64,000 nt of DNA from Acanthochlamys bracteata. Its lineage: Eukaryota; Streptophyta; Magnoliopsida; Pandanales; Velloziaceae. The stretch spans positions 7,138,463 through 7,202,462 of the forward strand of contig CM034134.1 of the NCBI GenBank assembly GCA_019914995.1. The letters are read 5' to 3'. Position 1 is the stretch's first letter. Each line of letters opens with the position of its first letter. The position numbers were made by a program, and so were the translations under genes. Shown here piece after piece: positions 35,471-45,527 of the stretch. The notes under the pieces are model-generated. The model saw nothing but the letters and a program-made list of their open reading frames with translations. It ran no database searches and was not told the DNA's origin.

Positions 35471-35815
35471 GAAGTAATAGTTAGAACTATCGAGTGTGAG
35501 TTGATTAATTTTGTATCCTGATTCTCTGAATCTCTGTTTTACGACTTCTCTGGTTTCCCAGATGTAAAACATTAGCAGATGTGGGAGTTCAATAAGAAGC
35601 ATACATGGAAATCTGATGAGAACGCAGAACTGAGGTGAGAATTTGAAGCTCAAATTCAAATTCTTTCATTTTGATGCCTAACACTTGCAGAAATAAGATA
35701 TTAACCTAAATTAGAGAAGTTAGAAACTAAAATATAGGTTAGTTTCTTTGGATTCCTGATGCAATTTTCTATCTACCCATCTTATCAGAATAGAAAGAGA
35801 GCAGACGAAGGAGGA

Positions 35816-37011
35816 ATGACAGGTGGAGAGGGAGGGAAGATAGACAACGTGTTCAAGGTGGTGTTGATTAGGGTTGCTGCAGTAGGAAAGTCACAGATCT
35901 TGGCAAGATTTAGCAGGAATGAGTTCAACATCGATTCCAAGGCCACCATTAGCGTAGAGTTTTAGACACGAACACTCATCATCCAACACAAGAGTGTCAA
36001 GGCACAGATCTAGGATACTGCTGAACAAGAGAGGTAGATCACGACTTTCTTCACTTAACATTCGTTGTGTTGAATGCCTGTTTCGTCTGGTCTGAGCTGA
36101 TTGAGGCTTAATTTTTCTTGTGGAGTTAGGAATTGTCATTGTTAATTGTTTAGCACTATATTTCTAAGAAGGGAATACACATTAGGATTGAAAAACATGC
36201 ATACTGAAACCAGCTAGCTAAAGTGGCTGTTTTAGTGACTGAGGTTGGAAATAAAAGAGGAGTCTGCATCTATTTCTGTTTATGAGTTTTGCCTGTAATG
36301 TGGTTTTGCTGACGCCAGACCATAAGTGAGAATAGTACAAGATAAATGTGAAGCTGGCTTCCTTCATCAGCATTGAAATGTGAACTCAGAGAAGCTTTGA
36401 TATGATTAGTTTGGTTTTCATATGTTTAGAAGTTCTGCATCCATGCTCTAGTTAGCGAATTTAACAAGAACAACAAACTTTCCTATGTTTAAACAGTCTG
36501 CAATTGCATTATAGATGTAAGTAGATGAAAATATTCATGTTTATTGCTAATGTGTTTACAGGTATAGGGCTGTCAACACTGCATACTACAGAGGCGCACT
36601 TGGGGCAATGCTGGTGTACGACATAACCAACCGCCAGAGTTTTGACCTCATCCCACGTTGGCTTGAGGAACTCCGTGGCCATGCAGACAAGAACATTGTC
36701 ATAATGTTGGTAGGTAACAAGAGTGATCTCTAGGACTAGAGGGCCGTACCAACTGAAGATGCAAAAGAGTTTGCTCAAAGAGAAGGACTCTTCTTCCTGG
36801 AAACATCAGCATTGAATGCCACCAATGTTGAAACTGCTTTTGTGATCGTTCTTACTAAGATCTTCAACATAATGAACAAGAAGAACTTGACTTCAGGTCA
36901 ACAGAGGCAAACGACGAGAGCAACAGGGCACCAAATCTGGCTGGGAAGAAGATCATTGTCCCTGGACCTGCTCAGGAGATTCCAAAGACAAATAAATGTT
37001 GCAGAACATGA
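35816..37011 (+). pseudogene. RABA4: RABA4-type small GTPase pseudogene (intron retained)
   Basis: Exon 1 (35816-36036) starts [18 protein letters not shown] and ends DTAEQER at a GT donor. Exon 2 (about 36563-37011) starts [20 protein letters not shown] after an ACAG acceptor. This is the usual intron position in RABA genes, so the copy arose by DNA duplication and not by reverse transcription. The family P-loop GDSAVGKS reads RVAAVGKS, and DTAGQER reads DTAEQER. Four in-frame TAG codons interrupt it: after SVEF, after KAQI, and twice around DL*D*RAVP. One frameshift near 36900 leads to the C-terminal part [19 protein letters not shown], which still ends in the prenylation signal CCRT. Intact relatives direct secretory-vesicle traffic from the trans-Golgi. 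Confidence 0.9.
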
Positions 37012-37760
37012 TTCCTACCACATCTGGTCTGACCGTAGACTCTAAAGAATGCTACTAGATTCTTTCAGCTTGCGGAATGCAATACACAATTCTAATCGCT
37101 TGTTTTTTTTTTTTTTTTTTTTGAAGTCCGGAATTCAACGAAGAGAGTGCTGCTATTGTAAATTTCTCATTCACGATCCGGCGAGAGAAAAAATTTTACT
37201 AGTTGCAACATGTTATATTGGTATGGTATAAGTAGCTTGTGCTAGGTCATTAATATAGGTAACTCAAGTTAGAATTTAAAGGGGTACTACGTTACATTAC
37301 ATACCTATCCAATTATTAAAAGGGTTTTTTGATTAAGTTGGCCACATTCACCCTCACTTTGTTTTACTAGGACATCTATTTTTAAAACTTGTTTTTTAGT
37401 TTCTTTGATGTCAAAACATCAAAATATTTTAATTCTAAGATCTCATTAATCTTAAATAGTTCAATGAAATCTTATCTTTGTATAACTCCTTCCCTTTCTT
37501 TCCAGGCTCAAACCACTCCTCCGATTTTCTTCCACCGCAAATTGCTTCGTTATTTATAAAAGTTTTCTAATTTATATAATGAATTCAGTCACGCGGCGGA
37601 ATATCCGACAGTGTTTGCAAAAGTTTTCCTTGCCGGCATCGATCATGTCGGCTCTTAAACGAAATTCATCGTTGTTGTCTCTCTTTCTGAAAGAACTGAA
37701 ATGAATGTAATGTTAGTTTCTTTCTATTTTCATCACGCCACTTTAGTTTAACATGTTGTA
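37012..37760. other. Spacer after the RABA4 pseudogene
   Basis: The sequence contains a 17-20 base T run at about 37105-37122. No gene or element end is recognised. Confidence 0.4.
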
Positions 37761-37761
37761 T

Positions 37762-40475
37762 ACACAACAAGAGTCACACAGGTCGCACATATACTACACA
37801 CATGGTCGCACAAAATGGTTGCACGTAGTTGTATAATTAGTTGCATATGTTGTCACATACAAGGCCACACAAGTGGTTGCATTGAGTTGGCACAAAATGA
37901 ATGCAAAGAGCCGCATGCATATGATTGTTTAACACTTATTTTGAGGTTTTTCTTTTATACTTATGAGTAAGTAACTAGAATAGTTCAATTTGGTAAGTGC
38001 GACATAAAAGTTATAATTTGGAGATTAAAAGGTAAACTAATTAAGTAAATGTGTTTTTTACGATAAAAGTCTTATCTCCTACGGAAATGGTTTACATTTT
38101 TTGTTTTCAATTTAACCTATTTAGGTTTTAATGCAGGCAAAATTTGAAATCGTAAATGGTAACTGAAAAGACTTCTTTATGACAAAAGGTAGACTTGAAG
38201 TTTTATTGCCGAAAGATTTTATGAAATATATCAAAGAATATAACATCCGAATGAATGAAGTAATATTGAGAATGACTTGTAACTATTAAAGAGACTACAA
38301 GTCATATTCAGCATTACTCCCAAAATTATCATGTGGTTCCTAACGGTGTCAAGTGATAGTGTGTTGTTTACAAGTGCTTATTCTTTTGAGTTGGCATTTG
38401 TGCCACTATATGCGATCCGTACTTGTCCCTAATGCGGCAGCACGTTCTCGAGATGCATAACCTTCAATTAATATAGTGTATTGATTACGGCACATGAAAT
38501 GAAATTCATATTTCTTCTTTTCTATTTTTGGTTGGTTGAACGTAAGAATAGTTGGTCTATGAAAGATAAGAGGCAACAAATAGTTAATGCGTTGGAATAG
38601 TTTAGCTAGGAATATGTGATGTTTATAAGAAGTAAACGTTATGTATTAATAGGTGATATAATAAAATGCGTTTTTGACCTAGCCAATCTTCGGTACAGAA
38701 TGTGTTGGCATTCTTAGGTACTTAGTCAGATGGTCGTCAATGCTAGAAAACTCTTAGGCTAATTGCCATGCTGAAAAAAGCTCCACTAAGACCATTGGTG
38801 ATGATTGCAGCATTTGCATATCGTTCAACATGCTGCAGTTGCAGCATGTTGACTGATATCTAAATGTTTTAGTTATCACAAATGGCATTAGCATAGCTTT
38901 TTTCAAACGGCAACTGGTGCTACTCATATAAGAGATCTGAAAGAATTTCAAAAGTTCTGCAACTCTTCAAAGAACAAACTTTATTCAAATGATATTCAAT
39001 ATGCTTAAGCGAGTGAATCAGACGTTTTTTCTTACTGTACAACCATCACAACAGTTATGTACAACATGTGCCATTTTTATGTAAAATTTGATATATTTCG
39101 TTAGTTTTGATGGAATATAAACTTTGAAAACTAGATTCATTGAATGCATCAAACTGTTATCTGTTTATCGCAAGTGCTTATTTTCATGAGTTGTTATTTG
39201 TGAGACCATGTGCTACCCTATATTGCGACCTTATTTTCGTTAGTTTGTGACATCTTATTTTGTCAATTTGTAACTATATACTATTATATATTTTTTGAGT
39301 GTTCAAGTCACTCGCTTTATATATTTACAATATTTGGAAATAAGATAAAATTTATATATTTACATATTTCAAGTGAATATCTTTATTTGGCTCTTTAAGG
39401 CTTTGTATGACTCCTACTTATGAATGCGCGAGCATGTGCGACGTGGGTCACTCATTTTATATATTTGCAATGTTCAGAACAGGATAATGTCTACACAGTT
39501 ACAATGCTAAACATAGATAACATTTACATATTAATACATTTCAAATTAGAGATCATTGCTAGGCTCTTTATGACTTTATGCTATCCTTATTATCAATGTG
39601 AGATCTTGTGTGACCCGGAACCACATTGTAACTTTCTCTTGAGATGCAGGACAATGCAAATCCCTTACTTTATTTCGAGCAAGAGATCCAGGTTGCCGTG
39701 TGCTTGTTCAATGAGGTTGATTTGGTTAGCCAGATGAATAAGTATCCATAGGTTGCCGCAGACTTATGCAATCATACTCAATATTTATTCACTTTGGTTG
39801 GCTAGATGAAAAAGCGTCTTTCCCTGGTACGATCTATGCAGTGTGTAGAGATGTAGGATGATTAGTAAAAGATGCATCTTCCATCTTAGGAAACTCTCTT
39901 TGAGATGCAAGACAATGTATATCCCCTCGTTAGGGCAGCAATACTCATTAAGTGAGTAAAGATATTCATCCTCATGAGCACCGCTATTATCGTAGCTTAC
40001 CATTTGGCAAGTTCACTTAAACAATAAAATTCATATTCATTTACTCCCTTCATTTGGCCGAACGAAAATTTTTTTCAAACATTGTTAGTTCATAATTAAG
40101 ATTACTACCTTTGCTTATAGTTTGCACTTTCGAATATTACCAAAAATGAAATCTAAATTGAGAATAAAAGAATGCAAACCATGAATATAAGAGACTTTTA
40201 GGAAAAAATATATTTTATTATACTAGCAGCCATTAATATAAACTATACTTCAAATACCAACTACACATGAATATCATACTTATCTATTTCAACTATTACA
40301 GCTACTAGCTCGTAAATATTAAATAACCCAAAATAAATATCAAATAACTTTATGTGTGCAATTGTGCGACCAGTGCGATTCTGTTTGTGCGACTGTGTGC
40401 AAATATGTGTGACCTGTGAGATATCATGTGTGACTTTTGACATTTTTCTGTGTGACCTGTCGTTATTGCTCTTCT
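37762..40475. mobile_element. Possible DNA transposon bounded by inverted TGCGAC-rich arrays
   Basis: At 37762-37920 the plus strand carries repeated GTCGCAC/GTTGCA/GTCACAC words at intervals of 10-20 bases. At 40345-40465 the same words appear inverted (TGTGCGAC, GTGTGACC). Such mirror-image subterminal repeat arrays are typical of CACTA and some Mutator/hAT elements. I found no terminal CACTA or clear target duplication and no transposase frame in the 2.5-kb interior. The interior has its own diverged duplications (for example 'gagatgca-gacaatg' at about 39641 and 39903, 'caagtgcttatt' at about 38370 and 39172). This is a non-autonomous or ruined element at best. Confidence 0.4.
38763..38913. 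ncRNA. Long imperfect fold-back, MIRNA-like candidate
   Basis: A 28-base core, TCAACATGCTGCA-GT-TGCAGCATGTTGA (38825-38852), is a perfect palindrome with a 2-base loop. Pairing continues outward with scattered mismatches for about 60 bases on each side (CATTTGCATATC with GATATCTAAATG, CCATTGGTGAT with ATCACAAATGG, TGAAAAAAGCT with AGCTTTTTTCA, TTGCC with GGCAA). Total length is about 150 bases. The size and arm symmetry fit a plant pre-miRNA or a small fold-back element. No coding function is suggested, and transcription is unknown. Confidence 0.45.
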
Positions 40476-40740
40476 TCTTCTCTGAGTCACAAATGTTCCA
40501 CTATGTTTTTATCTCTCTATTTCAAACAATCTGACTTTTCACTTCTTTTACTTAAGGGTGACAATATATGATTCGAAAATTTAAATCAAAGACCTGTTTA
40601 ATTTGGATTATGGTTTAACTTTATACGAATTTGGGTCAATTTAGATCATGCTGAAACTGATCGAATAATATAAATAGATTTGGGTCAATTTCGAGTCAAC
40701 CTAAAATTGATCCAACTAATCCGAATAGGCTTTAGCTTTG

Positions 40741-41289
40741 TGGTTAACAACAAAAGAGTCTCGGGTGAAGGATTCTAGGATGAGTTTGGTGGGGTTTTCA
40801 GCCTTAACCTCCTACACGATTGCAGCTTTATGGCCAATGCCACCAACTTGATCGTGAGGAAGAGAAGGTGAGGTTACGGACATGATTTGTTGTAGTTAGT
40901 GAGCATCTTTGTCGGGAGTCTGCATGAACGATGCGTGAGGAAGAGAAGGGAATCACCATGGTCAAAGGGGTTCCACTATCATCCACCATTGCTAACGCCA
41001 CCATCGTTATTGTTGTTGCTATTGTCCATGTTGTCGCGACCACTGTCGCCGAGGTACAGAAGTGGTAGAAGAGGAGGAGAGAAGGATTTTGAAAGACATG
41101 GAGATGATGACGATAAGTGGAATCTAACAGCATCGGTGAAAAGGAATTGCTACTAGAGTCCTTATCAAAGAGAAGAATGGAACGAGGAGAAGAAGAGGAG
41201 GAGAAGCAGAGCGACGGTAGAGGAATGAAGAGCTTAACGTTGTCGTTGTTTGTTAGATAAACTTGCAACATCAACTAAAGAGAGGAGGA
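40741..41289. other. Spacer with low-complexity open frames
   Basis: Open frames on both strands at 40828-41274 overlap in a GAG/GGA-rich stretch. Their translations are Ser/Thr-rich without any domain. They are not counted as genes. Confidence 0.4.
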
Positions 41290-42310
41290 GTGAGTTGATA
41301 AGTAAAAATTTTCACAAACACAACTTCCTGCATGTAGTAGATATGTAGCTGGCTCTATGTAGGATAATTCCCGCTGAAGTAAAACGTCAATAATTAAAAT
41401 CACGTAAAAAGAAATTTAATTGACAATAAGAATAACATCAAATATTTACGTAGCTTGGTAAACCTTTTTGCCTACGTCCGCGACAGCTCTATCACAAGAG
41501 CTCAAAATTCACTATACTTTAAATAAGCTAGACTCACCAAAGACAAAGTGTGTCACCAAGCACACTTGCCTTTTTAAGTTTTCGTATGTAAGACAAACAT
41601 ACACAGCCTACCGGACACACGTGTTCCTAGCTGGTCACCTATAGCCTTGTTACAAAGGTAGTTCAACAATAGTTATATGCACGATCAATCTCAATGCAAG
41701 TATGAACTTAAATTAAGCAGATTGAGATGATTTAAAGAGTACTCATAGGAGAAGATGTTTTCGAAGGTTGATCAGTACTGGTGTGTTTTGTTGCTTTTTT
41801 GGTTGTAGGCTTGCTCTTTGATTTCACTATATTGTTATCTACAATTGCACAATTCTTCTTCTTCTTATAGGATTTTTACTTGCAGGCTTGAGCCTCTTGA
41901 AGTTTTCTCGTTGGAGAACTTCCCGTTGGCGTTTCCTCATCCGTAGTAGATCTCAAGACTATTTTCGTTAGGGTTTTCAATTTTCGTTGGAGCTCTATTG
42001 TTATGTTAGCATTTGTTGGAGTATCCATTAGTCCTTTAGTCGAGCCATCAAATGATTTTGCTTGCTGGACTAGCCTAAGGCTTCCCATCAGCATTAAATG
42101 TGATTGTGTGCTAATTCAAAATTCCCACTGAACCGCCACCCACTTGCTTCAGCTGATATGATTTTCTTCTTAGTGTGGATTCCAATGAATTATTTCACAC
42201 TTTCTCGATTGAGCCTGAATTAAACAATAAATTTCTTCTCGTGAAATTTATTGGTCTAGCCAGTGTTCTTCCCGCGGTTTGATGAGGTTGACGAATTGGT
42301 TTGGGTTCCC
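41290..42310 (-). mobile_element. Diverged Copia-type LTR fragment
   Basis: It shares the LTR landmarks of the 49391-60586 elements in the same order: 'gagttgataa-taaaaattttc' (as at 58617), 'cttggtaaacctttttgcctacgt-c' (as at 56967), 'gctctatcacaagagct', 'caaagtg-tcaccaagcacacttg' and a later 'gtac-ggttgatcagta' region that is not shared. Boundaries are unclear and there is no pair. Confidence 0.55.
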
Positions 42311-42984
42311 TGAGCTTGTTAAATTCATATTTAAATTATTCATGAAAATAAATATGTAATTGGTCGTAATCCTTTTCTAAAATTATAGTTATGTTTAGTT
42401 GTATTTTGATTTAATGATTTACTTTCTAGTTTATATATTTTAAAGGATTGATAATGTTTTGAATTGTAAATCATAACTGCTAAAAAGCTAATACATTATT
42501 AGCAGCTGAAAGTTAGAATATATAAACTTCTAAATTTTAGTTTCTGATTTTACATCAAGATTTCTAAATCTGATAGCAAATTAATTAGCTTGATAATACG
42601 CCTTAATATCATAAAATTTCACCTGTCACCGTATATTCTTCAAAAATAAAAATAAAATTTTTGGAACATTCAAAGGACTGAAGATATTGAGAAATACACA
42701 TTTTGGTAGCTATTTATTAGATCTCTTCACCAAGAACACCAAATAAAATTCATTACAACTGATTTTATAGTTTTATTCACACTTAAAAGTATAAAATAAA
42801 AATTAATAATTTTAATTATTAATAGATCGATTCAAATTTTATCCGATTATTAAATATGTTGGATTACGATTGACAACTTTGAATCATAAATTCATTAGTT
42901 AGATTAGTATCGCATTGTTTTGACCAAGCTATTAAATTAGTCAACACGAAACTGACTTACTAACTCGAATTGCTACCCATACTT

Positions 42985-45109
42985 TTACTCGTTGGTCCTC
43001 AATATTTTATGAAGGCAATAAACAACAATAACGACATGTACACAAAGAAGAAGAACTAAAGGCATGTCAGTGTAACATGTAAAGCCAACGTTAATGTTGA
43101 CAAGAGACCTGTCGAGGAACTCTATACTTGAGAGTCGATAGTCAGGGCTAGCGATGTGCCCGATGGCTTCCGACTATGCACAGCACTGATTCTATCTGAG
43201 CACTTTCGGCAAGACACTAAGCTAGACGCTTGAACCTATGTCGCTGTCAGGGCATCTTAGCACAATATTTGCCTATGAACTCTGTCCTTGTGTTATGGCA
43301 TGGATGCCCTTTTGGGGCATATATCACAACACTTTGCTCGGTGTCCTGTGTCCTTTGTCCTTGGCACGCCTAGCCCTAGAGGGCAATGCCTAAGCACAGT
43401 CAGTGCTTCGCCTATGCCCAATAGAGAATCTGCCTAGACATTGAGAACTTGGTGCCTATCCCTGAGATAGCATTTTCCTATGCACGGCAGACCAAGCCTA
43501 TGCCTATGACAACTTGTCCGGACATTATAGAGTCATATAATTGTCCCACTATTCTTGTTATTACTCGCCTTATCAAGCAACTTATCATGAGCTCAAGAAG
43601 GTTTCAAGGCTCCACTGCTTGAAGGAGTAGTAGTAGGGTTAGCCGGTTGTTCCTCCTTCAACTACTGCTTTATCGAGCTAACTCTTTTGAAGCTCTTAGC
43701 CTATGCTGTCAATATGGTTATAGCTTACTTACCAATGCATTACCAAAGTGACTTGACCGCCTCTTCCAACACGAAGGACAGCAAAAATCTCATCATGACG
43801 GGGATAAGGACAGCAAACCAACTGAAGGCAAACGAGGGTGACAAAATAAAAAAGTTTGTGCTTTATCTTCGTTGGAACGCAATTGGTACGAAATTATCTA
43901 AATGTAAGGCAACTAATGTCCTGCACATACTTTCATTTTCCTTGCTCCATTCTCTTAATATCGTAAAATTTCACTATCGCATGGATACTATTAAAAAGTT
44001 GTAATCCTCTGACAAGTCGCTTTGCAATAAATTGGTGAAAATCTTATTTCAATGTTTGAAATATGAATCATCAAGTTGATGAAAATATAAGCCATAACGG
44101 TTGGTTTTCATCATAAAGATTGTCACCTGCTGTGAAAAAATTCATCTACTAGTAATAATAACAAGTTGAAATTTTGCTATATCTTTTATTTATTTCTATC
44201 CTAATGTATATTAAAAATTATGTACTTTTGGTAAATTGGTTCCTACCAATTGGACTTAGTGGTAAATGTAATATGAACTATATGGTTGTCAATCAGAAAT
44301 AAAATCACTGTCAGGGTCAATGCAGCAGGTGGTGATAACTTCGTTTCCAAATTTCATGCAACATCTTCGGATCAGTAACTTTTTGTCGCATATACTGACT
44401 AACGGATTTTAATAATTTCTCTAATATTCATTTTTGCATTAGAGGGTTAATGATATACTGAGCTCGTCCCTTACTACAAGTGGAATACTAGTAACTGTTT
44501 TAATTATTTGTTAACAAAGTGTGTATTTACTTGAAAAATGAGTTTGTGAATTAAAGTATAAAAGTAAATTTGATAAAAACAAATGTTTATATTTACTTGT
44601 TTGAAAGTGAAAACACTAATTTTAAAATTTACATATTAAAAATAGAATTTTTTGTCGAAAAATTGAGTTTAGCTTTTCATATTTAATTTATTTTGAATGT
44701 GAACTAGAAGTAAAATTTTATTAGAAAAATGAGTTTATATAAGTTAAAAACATGCCCAAAAATGTGCACTTAAATTTAATCTTTATTCAGCATAATAAAA
44801 ATATATTTATTTCATTCTAAAACTAATTTTTTTATTAAAAAATTACTTTAAATGCGTTAAAAAGTTCTTAAAATTTTTTTATAAATTTATTATTCTAAGT
44901 TTATTTAATTTTTCAATAACTTATTAATTTACAACATTTATATTTTAAAAACTTATTTCACGTAAATTAAAATATCTAAATTAACAAAATCATATGTAAT
45001 TTAATATAAGTAAATTATAAATAATAAAAATTAATTTATAAATTCTTTAAAATAATTTGATATTACCGGGTAAAATAAAAGAGTGGAGGAACTAATAATC
45101 ACCATACAT
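42985..45109. other. Repeat-derived spacer, no gene
   Basis: From 43020 to 43860 the sequence is less AT-rich than its surroundings and rich in 'gcctatgc/tgcctaagc' words, suggesting an unclassified retroelement fragment. The open frame at 43687-44004 has no recognisable domain. From 44480 to 45100 the sequence is AT-rich tracts, probably small TIR elements. Confidence 0.35.
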
Positions 45110-45395
45110 CACACAGGGTGCTGTTTGACATAGTTGTATCAAACAGCAGCCTGTGCGCTGTACTGGTGAATATAAAGTTATGAAATAAAATTTTTTTAAA
45201 ATAGAAAATATTTTTATTTTTTTTATAAAAATGAGTTTATTTTTTTTATTTTAAAAAAATAATAAAAATATGTAATAAAAAGATCGTAAATTTTTTTTTA
45301 TTTTTTAATTTTTATATATTTATAAAATATATATTAAAAAATATAAAATTAATAAAAACTGAAAAGCCGAAAGATTTCTTCCAAACGCGCTGGTA
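45110..45395. mobile_element. Short AT-rich TIR element in the ABCG promoter
   Basis: The left side has 'gggtgctgtttgacatag' and 'gtgcgctgtactgg'. The right end, inverted, reads AGCGCGTTTGGAAG. The core is 'aaataaaattttttt-aaaatag', as in the copy at 48590. It ends about 130 bp before the ABCG start codon, so it may sit within the promoter. Confidence 0.55.
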
Positions 45396-45527
45396 ATAAT
45401 GTAGTACGTTAAACGGATTTTAAGTACTTTACGTGATTATTATCTACATTCCTTCTTTATAAAAACCAACCCCAACAACTCTTCGCATGTATAATTTGCA
45501 AAAGTCGAAACACTGGAAAAACTATAC

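Larger units (their letters stand above)
40556..42984. mobile_element. Inverted-repeat element (GGGTGGCAAT type, copy 3) split by an insertion
   Basis: The left part (40556-40740) starts AAGGGTGACAATATATGA and contains 'tttgggtcaattt' and 'gatccaactaatccgaatagg'. The right part (about 42800-42984) contains 'aatagatcgattcaaattttatccgattattaaat' and ends in AACTCGAATTGCTACCC, the expected inverted terminus. Both halves look like the two ends of the elements at 14873 and 31483. The roughly 2 kb between them includes the LTR-like fragment at 41290-42300. Confidence 0.45.

Noticed and set aside
35426-35659. 77-codon minus-strand frame before the RABA4 pseudogene
   Set aside because: It overlaps the end of a TIR element and has no recognisable domain.
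37762-37920. CRISPR-like array because of regularly spaced short repeats
   Set aside because: The words are short, variable and unevenly spaced in plant nuclear DNA, and they recur inverted 2.5 kb away. This fits transposon subterminal repeats better.
40828-41274. 148-codon minus-strand frame, Ser/Thr/Val-rich
   Set aside because: It mirrors a GAG/GGA-rich low-complexity stretch. A plus-strand frame overlaps it equally well, and neither has a domain or splice support.
43687-44004. 105-codon plus-strand frame in the 43-kb repeat segment
   Set aside because: No similarity to a known family, no conserved motif, and it sits in an apparent retroelement fragment.
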